A stretch of DNA of 64,000 nt, taken from contig NC_037258.1 in the NCBI RefSeq assembly GCF_000002425.4, positions 5,698,052 to 5,762,051 of the forward strand, read 5' to 3'. The translations under genes were made by a program, and so were the position numbers. Under the pieces are notes generated by a model. It was given only the letters and a program-made list of their open reading frames with translations, did no database searches and had not been told where the DNA came from. The stretch is from Physcomitrium patens. Lineage: Eukaryota > Streptophyta > Bryopsida > Funariales > Funariaceae. The first letter of the stretch is position 1. The number at the start of each line of letters is the position of its first letter. Positions 36,194 to 47,542 of this stretch are shown piece by piece.

Positions 36194-36710
36194 CAATGTG
36201 CATTACATGCTTCATAGATTTCTTTAGATTTATTTTCAATAGAAAATAAACCTTTTACTCCTTGGTTTGTATGAAGTTATTTTAAACTAACATAAGCAAG
36301 GTGTCCAAATCTTTAGCTTAGAATATTCTATAATAATAGAATTAACTTTTGATATACATTGATTTATACAATATAGTCCATTACTTAGGTCTTGAGATCT
36401 TATGGTGATTATACTTAGTTTTTCTTTTTGATCAATGATGCAGCATTTGTCAACTAAAAAACAACTATGTTTCCTTTATTTGTAAGTAAGTCAATTGACA
36501 ATAAGTTCTTTTTTAAGGAAAGTACAAATAAAATATTACTTATCTTCTTTGACTTTCGATTGTCCATTTCTATATGAATTTCTTCTTATCCAATTATAAC
36601 ATGTGGTTCTCCACTTACTACTCTCATCTTATAAAATTGGCTTACTGATTTGAAGCAACTTAGTGCTAACTTATTGCTTGTCCAAATACCATTTGGAATT
36701 AATTTTCTTT

Positions 36711-36772
36711 TCTTTAACCATTTTGATAAATTGACTTCTACTTATTGAAAATTTTATCAAAATGGTTAAAGA
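36711..36772. repeat. Perfect 20-bp inverted repeat with 22-bp spacer
   Basis: TCTTTAACCATTTTGATAAA at 36,711-36,730 is exactly reverse-complemented at 36,753-36,772. It is uninterrupted in an otherwise heavily mutated copia remnant. Confidence 0.9.
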
Positions 36773-37131
36773 TTTATTACTAACTAGTAGTAGTTTCTTG
36801 AATTTATAGTCTTTTGTCATATGATTTGGCTATATACACATACAAACCAAATTTTTATACATCAATCAAAATAACATCATAAAGTAATTCCTAGATATGA
36901 TTTTATTATATCAACACTAATAACAATATATATATATATAATATTGACAAATGACTTTTTTTTGCCACTTTGTAAAAAGCCTAAATAAAATTCACAGTAA
37001 TTATCTGCTTCTATATTTTTGAATTACCAAATTTTCACTATATTCTTGTAATATTTAAAAACAGTCACTATTGTGATTTGCAACAATTGAATCTGATTCA
37101 ATTTGTGTTGTTGTTGTTGTTATTAGAATTA

Positions 37132-37136
<5 letters not shown>

Positions 37137-37165
<29 letters not shown>
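37137..37165. repeat. (TA)n microsatellite
   Basis: About 14 TA units marking the edge between AT-rich repeat sequence and the next gene island. Confidence 0.92.
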
Positions 37166-37168
<3 letters not shown>

Positions 37169-37270
37169 ACACCCTGAACCCATAGGATCCGTTTGTAGTA
37201 GACAAAATAAATAAAGGATGTGGCACGAGACGACAGTGAGAGTATGTATGTGGTTGACATGTGAGCGATG

Positions 37271-37278
37271 CCACGTGG
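37271..37278. promoter_or_regulatory. G-box CCACGTGG
   Basis: Eight-base palindrome with the CACGTG core bound by plant bZIP and bHLH factors, upstream of the PSB33-like gene. The function is inferred from position only. Confidence 0.5.
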
Positions 37279-37656
37279 ACGGTGTCTCAACCCTGAGCAT
37301 AGAAACGAGGCCACAAGCAATTCAGGACAGCGAATGAAGGGAAAAAGAAATTGGAAAAGAAAAAGAAAGAGAAAACAGAGCCCAAAAGAAAAAGAAGGAA
37401 AAACCAGAAAGACAGGACGGGACGGGCCGGGAGGTGGGGGAGGGGCCCTGGCGACCACTCCGCCACGCAGCTGGGGTCGCATTCCAGTATGTGGCTCCCT
37501 TTCGTCACACGGGCTCCCAATCCTCTCCACAGCCCCCCGCAGCGCAATCTCTCCCCTCCTCCTCCCACTCTCATCTCCTTCGCCGCTACCTCATAACCCA
37601 GACCCACCCCTCCCTTCCTTCCTCGCGTCGTCGTCGTAGTGATGGTCTAGTGCAAT

Positions 37657-37670
37657 CCCCCCCCCCCCCC
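37657..37670. repeat. Poly-C tract (14 bp)
   Basis: Fourteen C bases in the 5' leader, 33 bases before the start codon of the PSB33-like gene. Confidence 0.9.
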
Positions 37671-37703
37671 AATTCCCTCCCAATTCTTCTCAATTCCTTG
37701 GCT

Positions 37704-39213
37704 ATGGCGGCCGTTGTTGGCTTTAATCCGTTGGTCGGAGCCGGTTTAGCTAGCCCCTGCGCCTCTGGGGCGTGTAGTGTCTCGGAGACGTCGTCTGTGG
37801 CGTTGCCGCAGCTGGGTTCCGGCAAACGTCATGCGAGGGTCGGCGCTTTAGTGTCTGGAAGCGCGAGGAAAAACGTTGTAGTGTGCAGCAGCAGCAGCTC
37901 GGGTGGCGATGTCTCGGTGTCGCAGGCTTCGGCTGAGGCGCGACCGTCGCAGGCATCTGGCAACTGGGTGCCCGTGATTCCGCTGGCTGCGTTGCCTAGG
38001 GGTGAGAGGCGTTTGGTGCGCCAGGACGGTGAGACTGTACTCTTGTTGTGGTATAAGAACGATGTGTATGCCATCGAGAACCAGAGTCCCGCGGAGGGAG
38101 CTTACAGCGAGGGGCTCATCAATGCGCGTCTTACTCCCGTAAGTGCCCTGCATTGTTCTGCCCAGTCGTCTCTAGATGGAGCCTCGATTTCTCTTAACCT
38201 GAATTCCGATTGTGGCGTGTAACTCATGTGCACATCCATGAGCTCAATGGCCAATGTGTGAGGGTATGCATTCCGGAGCTCATGTGCACGCTTGGTAGTC
38301 AGGTTTCAGAAGTAGTTGCGTAGACAGTGCAGATCAATTGCCCTGGGTGTTTTCTTCGTCATTCCCACTTACAATCACTTCAGATCTGGTTCTACATGTC
38401 AGTTTTAGATGATTGTTACTCGCTTCGAAGGAAACAATCTTCTGAACAGTCGTCTCACACGAGATTCTTGCTTTGCACTTAGAGGCCTGCATTTTTATTC
38501 ATGCCCCCTTCAGACATGCATGTTTACACTAGCTCTGGACTAGCGGTACTAAAACTTGTACTACTCGTTATGCGCGACGTCATCACACGCCGGTTGTCTG
38601 ACAATTACTATGGTTCATTTGAATGGCAGGATGGTTGCATCGTCTGCCCGTCTACCGAAAGTACGTACGACTTGAAGTCCGGCAAAGTGAAGGAGTGGAT
38701 GCCCACCAACCCCGTTCTCAGAGTGCTGACACCTTCCCTGAGGGACCTCGTAACATACCCCGTCAAAGTTGAAGACGAATCGATTTACATCAACGTGCGA
38801 GGTGGAGGGTACGCCGAGATTGTCTTCGGTGGTGCAGCTTCTGGAAACGCCGGCCGAACTGCCACAAACATTGATGTCGACGAGGCATGCTCTACCTCCG
38901 TGGAATTATGTCGCGTCATGCCTACTCTTTCCAAGTAGAATTATACGTTGAAGATAGCCAAACTGTGCCATGGTCCCTGCTTGTCTAATTGCATTTTGAC
39001 TCTCTTCTTCAGGTCAAGATGGAGGTGGTCGAGACCGAGGAAGGCTTCGGCTGGACAAGGAAGAATGAGATCATCAACGGGAGGGCGGCTATGATTGGAT
39101 TCTTCATGCTCATCATACAAGAGCTCGTTACTGGCAAGGGATTCCTGGCAGGTCTAGGGTTCCTAGATTTCTTGTACAAATATGTATTCAATGGATACAA
39201 CCCTTCTCCTTGA
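37704..39213 (+). CDS. PSB33: PSB33/LIL8-like chloroplast protein (degenerate Rieske domain plus LHC-like helix)
   Basis: Exons 37,704-38,138, 38,630-38,884 and 39,013-39,213 give 296 residues. The N-terminus (A-, S-, G-rich, few acidic residues to about 70) looks like a chloroplast transit peptide. Residues about 95-200 form a Rieske-like fold (W-V-P-V-I-P-L, L-L-W-Y-K-N-D-V-Y-A-I-E-N). The iron-sulfur ligands are absent: N-Q-S-P-A-E-G stands where C-x-H is expected and C-P-S-T-E-S where C-x-x-H is expected. Exon 3 holds E-I-I-N-G-R-A-A-M-I-G-F, the chlorophyll a/b-binding-type motif, and one membrane helix. This combination defines PSB33 (TEF5/LIL8), a thylakoid protein that supports photosystem II organisation. 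The second intron appears to use a GC donor (GAG|GCATGC at 38,885); without splicing, a stop follows at 38,936-38,938. The ATG is the one best placed before the transit peptide. Confidence 0.9.
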
Positions 39214-40700
39214 AAAACGAGATGTAGATGTAATTGCACCGAAGTTCGAGTAGCTGGCTGGAAATCCAGTCATTTTCCTAGGCAGTTCCTGCTTTAGTTG
39301 TGTATTTTATGTATTTGATGGATTTTTCTGTTATTTGGAAAGTGGTGTGCCGCTCAGTTTTAACTCGATACTAGTCTACCAGTCCTGTCCCTCGGGTAAT
39401 GTCTTTTGGGGTGAGCTTAATCTGGACACGGTATCAACGAAACCCATGTAGACAGATTACGAAAAAAACAAAAAAAAAAAAAATCCTTATAAACTGTTGC
39501 TAGTATTGGAATTTATGTCTGCTTTTGTAAAATCCTCTCGCCTGATGATCTCGGAATGAAATTGTTTAGAACTTGTCATCTTATTAACTACCTCGAAACC
39601 TTAAATGAACTCTTTGTTAGAACGTAAGAAAAACCAGATCGCATTTGCCTACTATCGGAGTAATGCTACATTGCAGAGTTTTCTCACAAGTCGCTCTTTT
39701 CTTAAGATCACAAATTCCTCTACTGTAGCTTCCGCTGCTTTCTAATCGCATGACGTAGAACTGCATCAAAATGAGGAAGACCACCAGTGGAAAATGAACT
39801 ACGGTGATAGACACAGTCTGAAAAATCACTTTCAACATGTAGTGGCTTAGTGGAAGAGGGTAGATGAAGAGGATGTCTCATGGAAAGCAAGATAGAAAAT
39901 AAATACTTAATATGTGTGTTTGTGGCAGACTAGTGAGTGATATATCCAATATAATTGAATACATATAGTGACAATTTTGTTGATTCAAAGGTTCTGTTGG
40001 GAATGTAGAATATTTTTATCTTACAACATTCTACAAAGAACAGAATACAATTGTATTACGAAAATTGTTCAAACAATGACGGGAATATCTACAAAACACA
40101 AGGTTTATGCTATCAAGCAATTCTTCAAAACATTAATTATAAGTTTGTAATAAAAGGTTCAATCTGATTATATTTCCTTTTAATTTTACCTTTTTTGTAG
40201 TACTTTCATTTTTGTATATTATCAATTAATTACTTTAAATTGTAATTTTTGTATTTTATTGTTTTAAATATTTTAAAACAAATAATCTAACTATAGGATA
40301 ATATAACATTTTTTATATATCAACATTTAATTACTATTATTTAGGATGCTTAAAATAATTATATATACATAAATTAGCTTGTAAATTTAAAATGTATTTA
40401 AATGGACTTTTAACTTTTATAACTCAAAATACAACAAATAATAGTAAATTTTATTGTGGTGTGCCAGAAAGATGGTTGAGTGAATTTATAATATTGTAAT
40501 GTAGAAGAAGAGTAAATTGATAAGTGTTGCAATTGATAAATTCTAAAAGTTTATTATTATTATTATATATAGAAATTGAAATATCATAGTTGTATAGTCT
40601 GAAATCTATTTATAGCTTATTTATGTTGTTAATTTAAACAAATTACATAAAATTTTCTCAAAAAGAAGTATTCTTAATTTTATATTTTCAAGTTCACACA

Positions 40701-40704
<4 letters not shown>

Positions 40705-40737
<33 letters not shown>
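40705..40737. repeat. (TA)n microsatellite
   Basis: About 16 AT units. Confidence 0.92.
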
Positions 40738-40740
<3 letters not shown>

Positions 40741-41065
40741 GTATTGTAAAACATACTTTAGTTTTAAACATAGATATGTAGGAGCCATATTTTTGTACCT
40801 AATAGAACAAAATGTGACAACTTTGAAAGGTTAAAAAATATTTAAAATGAATAAGTGAAGGAGTATATACATCTTAAGGATTTAGTAGGATTTAGACAAC
40901 TTATACATTGCTGTAATAATATTAAATAATATTAAATTTAGAAATACAGAAGAATTGAATCTCTACATATAGAAGAAAAGAAGAAATATTAGATTAGAAT
41001 CTTATATACAAATTATGTTATAAAAATATGAGATATTTTATAAATGGATTTTTTATTGAGTTTAA

Positions 41066-41070
<5 letters not shown>

Positions 41071-41100
<30 letters not shown>
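41071..41100. repeat. (TA)n microsatellite
   Basis: Fifteen TA units. Confidence 0.92.
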
Positions 41101-41103
<3 letters not shown>

Positions 41104-41280
41104 ACTAATAATTTAAATATTAGCTTCCTATACATAAAATATAAAATATTTGTAAACTTCTTCTTATGTTATAATTTTATTATTTCAAATCCAGTAAGAT
41201 TTTAAATTTTTATCAAAAAAATTAGTTCAAAATTTTATTTTTTTATGTTTTATAGTTAATCATATGATTATTTACATGTG

Positions 41281-41283
<3 letters not shown>

Positions 41284-41319
<36 letters not shown>
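41284..41319. repeat. (TA)n microsatellite
   Basis: About 18 AT units. Confidence 0.92.
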
Positions 41320-41322
<3 letters not shown>

Positions 41323-41363
41323 TTGATACATTATTTATGAATAAAGTCTTTAAAATTTATATG

Positions 41364-41366
<3 letters not shown>

Positions 41367-41402
<36 letters not shown>
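41367..41402. repeat. (TA)n microsatellite with imperfect tail
   Basis: About 15 pure TA units followed by TACATATATACACACA. It lies only 48 bp from the preceding tract. Confidence 0.9.
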
Positions 41403-42563
41403 TACACACATTATTATGTGAATATATTTATAAATTATAGATTCAAATATGAAGTATATTTTGCATATACTAGCTTTTATAGTATTTTTGGTTTTATGTT
41501 ATATAATAATAGTATCATGCAAAACTTTTTAGATTCCTCTGCATTATATATATATGTGCACTCTGCTTAAATTATAACCTTGGCAGATAGAATATTGTGA
41601 ATTATAAAATATTTTATAATATAGGTGGGATTATGAAATTTCATAGCCCCCAAGTAATCACATGTATTCTCCCAAACAATAGTATCCAATTGCGTTAGCC
41701 CTCTTTACAACTCCCTTGGTCAACTTCTCATCTCTGTCTAATACTTAACCTTGTTCAAATGCAACCAAACTCTCTCATTATTCTCTATTACATTACTTCA
41801 GCAATCATGAGCCTTTTCTACAATCAATATCAATCAATGCAAATTGCAATGGCAAAGCATTTGCAATACGACTTGTAATTTGTAACGTGTTAGATGCCAT
41901 CACATGCAATCAATTGGTATTGGTTGTTGCAAACACTACAGAATTCTCCAATTAATTGAATGAGAATTAAGTATTTATGCAGGCTGCACAAGGAGAAGCC
42001 ATATGATCAAACAATAACAGACTAGTGTAATTAGTAGAAGACAATGCACCCACAATCACAGTAATTGATTTATACTTTTAATAGCAACTAGAAGATCAAC
42101 AAAATTTTAGGCAGTTCTATGAATATTCTTGCATAAAGAGAAGATATAGGAGACTAATCAGACTAATCGTCAGAGATTAATTTAGCAATGACCTTAAACA
42201 CATAAAAATAAATGTTGTGAGAATTGAAACCATGATTAATTTGAATTCTAAATAGAACAATGGATTTGAGCACATGATCAAAGCCATATTGAGAAAGCAT
42301 GTGGGAAGTAATCGTACAGGTTTAGGATGAATACATAGTTGCCAAACATTTCTCACTTAAATTATAAAAATTTAAATTTTTTTAATATATTAATTACGAA
42401 AAAACCAAGATTATAAGTTAACAACCTAGGAACAACCTAAAAAAAGTATTATCAGATAAACAAATAATATTTAAGGGATATCAATAAACAGGATACATCT
42501 GTATGTAAAGAAAATCTGACTATGGTTTTTATATCCAATGTATAATCTCAAAATGTTAAAGAG

Positions 42564-42605
42564 AAAAAAAAAAAAAAAAAAAAAAACACCAACAAAGGTG
42601 TGTGT

Positions 42606-42646
<41 letters not shown>
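42564..42646. repeat. A23 run followed by (TA)n microsatellite
   Basis: A poly-A run at 42,564-42,586 and about 16 AT units at 42,615-42,646, just before the RPB7 gene island. Confidence 0.9.
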
Positions 42647-42652
<6 letters not shown>

Positions 42653-42989
42653 GTATATTGTTTTTAATTAATTAATTTTTTACATTTATGCAGTAAACAA
42701 ACCCAAACCAACTCGAAAGCGGAGGGAGTTCAGAGGATTTTCGTTTGCCTTCACAGTTAGGACCTATTAGCAAAGTATACGGTGATAGGACCCATATGGT
42801 GTTTGAGAAGGAACAAAAAAGAAGGGGTCTCCTTTCACCGTGTCCGACGAGTCGGCAAACCCTTCAAAACAATTTGCTCTCGCCACCCGTAGCGCTACCC
42901 CCGTCCCAGTTTTGGGGCTATTACGGCACTGTCGGTGCTTCATCAGGCAGGTTTTTCCACTTCTTCGAGGAATTGAAAGCGAGGGCAAC

Positions 42990-45329
42990 ATGTTTTTCCA
43001 CATCTACTTGGACCGGAATCTGCAGCTGCACCCTCGTCACTTCGGACCGCATCTGCGCGACAAGCTCATTGCGAAGCTCATCCAGGACGTTGAGGGCACC
43101 TGCAGGTGTTGCTTTCCCTTCCTCCTCAGTCTCATGATTAGGGTCGTAGAATTGTGGGTTTCTTTGGAAAATCTGAAATCTGCAACTGGTGTTCGCTATG
43201 TCCGAGTGGGTTACCTCGCGACGATAGTGGATTTGCTGCTGACCTTGGCTTTGCGTAAAACCCTCGTTAGCGGCGTAAGTCCCTTTGTGGGTTAGCCGAG
43301 TGTTGTAGGAAGAAGGGTGGTGCGTATGTGGGTTTGTTTAGCTTCTGTGTTGTGACGAAATGGGGTTTTGGACAGTCGCTGTCCATCCTAGGCACGCTGC
43401 AAAGAATGATTTCGCTACGTGACCGGGACTCGTGTTAGTTCGCTGAGAATGCCCGTTTGTTCAGTTTCTTCACACTGGCTCGGTAGCAGCGCATTGCACC
43501 AGCTAGGAATGCTCTGCCGAAAATTTGGGCTGATGCGTACAATCTGGCTGTAATAGGGAGTATTTTGTTTTATGTCTTGCCATCCTAAATTTTTGGAAAC
43601 CCTGTTTGGAACTGTTAGTGATGCTGTGAGCTTTGGTTCTTCATCCTTAATGAAAATGTATTTCTCTAGTAACTCATGCGCATGTCTGTATCAGGAGCGT
43701 CACTTCAAGATCTTCGATAGTTATCATTAATAATCATCCCCTTGTTAATGCCGCTAATGTTTTTTTTGTGGCTGTTGCAGTGGACGTCATGGATTTGTGG
43801 TTGCAGTTACTGCAGTAGAAACAATTGGCTCGGGACTCATCCGTGACGGAACTGGATTCGTAACGTTTCCCGTCAAGTACCAATGTGTCGTTTTCAGACC
43901 CTTTAAAGGCGAAATACTAGAGAGCGTTGTTACGATGGTGAACAAGGTAGAATGATGGCATTTTAATTCTAACGTTTTGTCAGTTGATGGAATGAAGTCC
44001 CTAGATCTACCACGAATTGGCCTCAACTGTGTAGTTTTTATGAGGTCGGGATACACGTGGCTCACGTATGTTTGCTTAAGCTGTCCAGAAGCTGGATATG
44101 CTATTGATATGTCGGTTTTGTTCTTCTTGAGATTGTTTTTCAGGACTGTCCCATCACATGAAATCACTAGTTGTAACTTATCTGCACCTTTCCCTGTCGA
44201 AACTTCCTGTATGAGAGTCCGTGGTCATTTTTTATTTTTTATTTTTTTTGTTGACATGAACTGAATCTCAACTTTTATGGACGTCCCTTTCAATGCTTCT
44301 ATAAGCTTGAAGAGGTGCCAATTCAAGGAAAGGTCGAAGAAATCAAGCATTATTAATTCTATGATGTGATTATCTGAATTCAGCTTGGTGTGTGCAGATG
44401 GGCTTCTTTGCTGAAGCGGGGCCTGTTCAAATCTTTGTGTCAAATCACGTAAGCTCACTGACTGCTCCTTAACGCTATCTGTGGCTTAAACCTCTCATCA
44501 ATTTTTTTTCCTTACGAGCTATCTCTCTCTCTCCCTCCACCCCCACGTTTTAAGTTTCCGAAGGGGATTTGCTCTTTTTAATCGCAATTTCCATGTTCGT
44601 GTTTTAAGCAAGCTATTGAAGGTGAACATTTAATGTCCACGTCTTTTTGAAGGAAAGGAGTTATTATATTTCAACTGGAGAGTCCTCATTGTCTGCTTTT
44701 GGGTTTGGCAGTTGATACCAGATGACATGGCGTTTCAATCAGACGATGTACCGAATTATAAAACTTCGGATGGCTCGGTATGATTGCTCATCTTCCAAAA
44801 AAGAGTGTCATTAATGATATTCTTAGTGTTGAGATAGCTCTGTGTTCATGTACGGTCTTTAGCACAAACCGTAGGTTTTCGATGCATTGATATCTTGGAG
44901 GCTAAAGTTGGTGACACATGTCAAAGCCTAGTTCAATTTCTGGCTTGTCAGTTATAATAGCATTCTTTGTATGCAGGTAAGAATACAGAAGGATAGTGAA
45001 GTTCGGCTTAAGATTGTGGGTACCCGGGTTGACGCTACAGAGATTGTAAGTGTTTCTCACCTTCGCAGGCACTATGTGGACTCATAACGGGTACACACAC
45101 AGTTTATTGATTAGTTCCTTGAGCTTCTTTCGTCCTGTTTTTCTTCAGATTCAGAATTTTCAAAAGTAGCTCATTGGAAGAACCTCAACTAATACCGGAA
45201 CCAATTAATCGCGAGGATCTTCTCAATCTGTATACTAACTTTCAACTCGCTCTTTCGATGCAGTTCTGTATTGGCACAATCAAAGACGACTTTCTTGGAC
45301 TTATTGGTGATCCTGGAGGTGCGACCTGA
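42990..45329 (+). CDS. RPB7: DNA-directed RNA polymerase II subunit RPB7
   Basis: Exons 42,990-43,105, 43,781-43,946, 44,398-44,448, 44,712-44,777, 44,977-45,045 and 45,264-45,329 join with GT-AG introns into 177 residues, one more than the plant family norm as recalled. The start [11 protein letters not shown], the core [26 protein letters not shown] and the end I-K-D-D-F-L-G-L-I are hallmarks of RPB7. Residues about 1-80 form the RNP-like tip domain and about 81-177 the OB/S1 RNA-binding domain. With RPB4 it makes the stalk of RNA polymerase II in the nucleus. The pol IV/V paralogues are alternatives, but the close match to the standard sequence favours RPB7. Confidence 0.96.
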
Positions 45330-46879
45330 GGACTCCTCATAGGTTTCTCATGAACAAAACTACTGCTTGAATAGCCTCCTTTAAAAATGGTTTAGGTTTA
45401 GATTTTCTGGAGCTTAGGACACTCTTTGGACAGAAGCATCCGCTTGAAGGCACTAGGGGAAGATGAAACACCGTTATGAAACCTGTGAAGCATGAGAGAT
45501 ATTCTAACCTGAGCGACATCGTGATGTTGTCATCCCAACCATGGTTAAGCGTTTATAGCTTGATATCCTCGGTAGAAAGTTTTACATTTCAGGACACCAC
45601 TCTGGGCATCAAAGCCTGTGATTGACTGTAATGGCCCAAGCCCGAATTCCTCTGCAATAAAACTGAAGTCGAAACTAGGCTGGAGTACCGAGTGTATTTT
45701 GATGATATATTGGCAGTGTCAGTTTTAAAGAATCCAACATGTTATTGTTACCTGTATGCCCATATCTTTCTGAAACAACTTCACTATTGTTATGAAATTT
45801 GAGTTGTCAGTAGCTGGAAGTAAAAAACATGTAGCTCGGACAACATAATATAGTATGGGATAAGAGCTTCATTGTTGATGACCTTATTTGTTGGCTACAG
45901 AAAATCTAACTCTTGATGCAGTCGCACAGGCTACATTGCATGCGCCTCCAAAATATCGCCAACTTTACAAACAGCGCCTTTTTGCCCCCCTTTTTTTTTT
46001 AAGAAAAAAATCAAAAGTTAAATCTCCGCAACAGCTTCTCAGTTGCGGAGATTGATCGGATGTTTTCACACTAATGAGTGAATGTATGAAGTAATGACTG
46101 GGTAGAGTGAGGATGTGTCAGTGAGCTTGTGTTCGTATATTAGGATGTGAATGAGAACATGAGTCAAAAGGGTGAACACGTCAGTTAAAACTGTACTGAA
46201 AGCGCAGAAGTCACGTAAAATTAGAACCATTTCTAATTATTTGCAAAACTATAATCAGCGGGGGATGTGAAGTTACAACTCTACATTGGGAAATGGCCGA
46301 TGCACGAGTTTAGTGATTGATTGCTCGCATTGTTCTGAGCAGGGGAGAGTGTTGAAGGTCTCCAATTCATCGTTGCCGGTCACTCTTCGCAAGTTTGAGT
46401 GCATTGCTTGTATGATTGAATGCCCACTTAATCCCCATCGTCTCACGCATACGGAGATGGAAAGTGGCAATCAGGACATCAAAGCGGTGGATCCATGCTG
46501 CCGATACCCACACTACGGGGGAGGTCCTGGAGAGGGGGGCTCCAGCAAGGTGGTGTACTGAGCATTCGACATGGAGCAAGGGGGCTTCGAGGTGGCTTTT
46601 ATTTTTAAAAAGTACCTTTCGTTATTACCACAGCTGCATATGCCAATTAAAATACTGAAAAAGTATTTCCCAAAAAGCAAAGTCGACGAGATTTTTCCTT
46701 TCTCATACTTTAAAGTAAAAGCAATTAGAGCCTTCACAGACGAACCAGTTTCACATCCAAGTAACATCCATCCACTCATATATTCATCCATGAGTTTCAT
46801 CCAAATGGAGCGGAGCAGCCAGCCTCGAGGAGCATGAAAGCGAAGAGGATAGCGTTCAAGGAACAAGTCACGGCTATTA

Positions 46880-46935
46880 GGGGGGGGGGTTACACCCGTC
46901 CGGGGCGGGTGTGAATTGGTATCAGACCCTGTCAG
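46880..46935 (+). other. LTR end plus primer-binding-site-like fragment
   Basis: A hairpin (ACACCCG, 7-base spacer, CGGGTGT) is followed by GAATTGGTATCAGACCC. This resembles an LTR end joined to the methionine-tRNA primer site TGGTATCAGAGC. No coding remnant follows, so it may be the relic of a retrotransposon end. Confidence 0.4.
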
Positions 46936-46986
46936 TTAGATGATACCCGTATGAGAAGGATATGGGAGAGGTTTCAGACTCAGTCA

Positions 46987-47002
46987 GGGGGGGGGGGGGG
47001 GG
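46987..47002. repeat. Poly-G tract (16 bp)
   Basis: Sixteen G bases. A second run of ten G bases lies at 46,880-46,889. Both could form quadruplexes in single strands. Confidence 0.9.
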
Positions 47003-47293
47003 TCACTTTCCGTCGCGCTTATTAACCTTTTTCTGCATGCGGGCTTGCTGCCTTCTGGTTGCGGTACTACTGTAAGCCCCCCCTCCCCCCTCCTCCTCCT
47101 CCGCCGCTCCATCGCCTCGCGTGCGTGCGTGCTCGTCCCCGTGCCCACGTCGATTCTGTGGCAAGTGATCAATCACGTGTGGTGAGTTTTCTCAAGCCTT
47201 GCCGTTCCGTTGTGAGACTGTGGTGATTGTCGTCTTTTCTGCTGGTGAGCTTGTTTAGAAAGGAGCGGAGCGCGTGTCAAAGTTTGCGGAGTG

Positions 47294-47304
47294 CTAGGGT
47301 TTTT
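47294..47304 (-). promoter_or_regulatory. Telo-box-like element
   Basis: CTAGGGTTTTT reads AAAAACCCTAG on the minus strand. AAACCCTA telo-boxes are common near the starts of plant genes for translation and RNA processing. It lies about 240 bp before the SR-protein start codon. Confidence 0.4.
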
Positions 47305-47542
47305 GGTTTGGTTGAGTACCTCGACAAGCGTCTCGTCTTTTGTCAGTATTGTGGGTTTGAGTGCCGTTCGTGGCTACTCTCTTTCTTGTGAATTGGTTAG
47401 TTTGGTGTTTTCGAGGAGTTGCGTGTGTGTGTGTGTTCGTTGGGATCGATGTTGTTTTCTTTTGTGGTTAATTTTGTGGTTAATTGTGTGTTTATTTTTA
47501 TTTTTCTTTTTATTTTATTTGTTTTTATTTGCAGAGGTTGCA

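Larger units (their letters stand above)
33590..36790 (-). mobile_element. Decayed Ty1/copia pol, minus strand
   Basis: In minus-strand order there is protease-side and pre-integrase sequence (about 36,700-36,250; L-F-V-L-S-L-K-K-N-L-L). Then come F-Q-L-I-Y-K-D-L-I-E-P (36,130-36,060), the integrase core at 35,925-35,641 (K-E-F-Q-E-F-C and A-L-I-P-Q-Q-N-I-V-A) and an RT end at 34,538-34,347 (L-H-V-D-V-L-I-I, normally Y-V-D-D-L). Near 33,690-33,640 RNase H reads A-N-P-I-L-C-A-M-T-K-H-I-E. Stops, frameshifts, a T30 run and TA microsatellites interrupt it. LTRs could not be delimited. Confidence 0.87.
36791..37703 (+). promoter_or_regulatory. Upstream region of the PSB33-like gene
   Basis: AT-rich sequence ends with a (TA)n tract at 37,137-37,165 and is replaced by purine-rich (37,330-37,430) and then CT-rich leader sequence. 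A palindromic G-box, CCACGTGG, lies at 37,271-37,278, about 430 bp before the start codon. G-boxes are common in light-responsive promoters, which would suit a thylakoid protein. A C14 run lies at 37,657-37,670. Confidence 0.5.
39214..42989. other. 3' flank of the PSB33-like gene, AT-rich intergenic, then RPB7 leader
   Basis: Positions 39,214-39,600 are likely 3' untranslated sequence. From about 39,850 to 42,650 the DNA is extremely AT-rich with five long TA microsatellites and no recognisable gene. GC-richer sequence from 42,690 forms the RPB7 leader and promoter. Open stretches at 42,745-43,137 and 42,840-43,295 overlap RPB7 exon 1 and are shadows. Confidence 0.6.
45330..47542. other. RPB7 3' flank, repeat fragment, and SR-protein promoter/leader
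   Basis: 3' untranslated and intergenic sequence (45,330 to about 46,250) is followed by moderately GC-rich sequence with overlapping open stretches on both strands (46,270-46,870) that show no domain. An LTR/primer-site-like fragment lies at 46,880-46,935 and a G16 run at 46,987-47,002. The leader of the SR gene follows, with a G-box core CACGTG at 47,174-47,179 and CTAGGGTTTTT at 47,294-47,304. Confidence 0.5.

Noticed and set aside
37434..37703. Longer N-terminus for the PSB33-like protein using an upstream in-frame ATG
   Set aside because: The upstream part runs through CT-rich leader and a C14 tract and would bury the transit peptide. The ATG at 37,704 fits a chloroplast precursor.
38887..38938. 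Stop at 38,936-38,938 as the true end of the PSB33-like protein
   Set aside because: The family requires the downstream helix, and exon 3 at 39,013 continues the frame from 38,884. The stop is kept as a possible retained-intron isoform.
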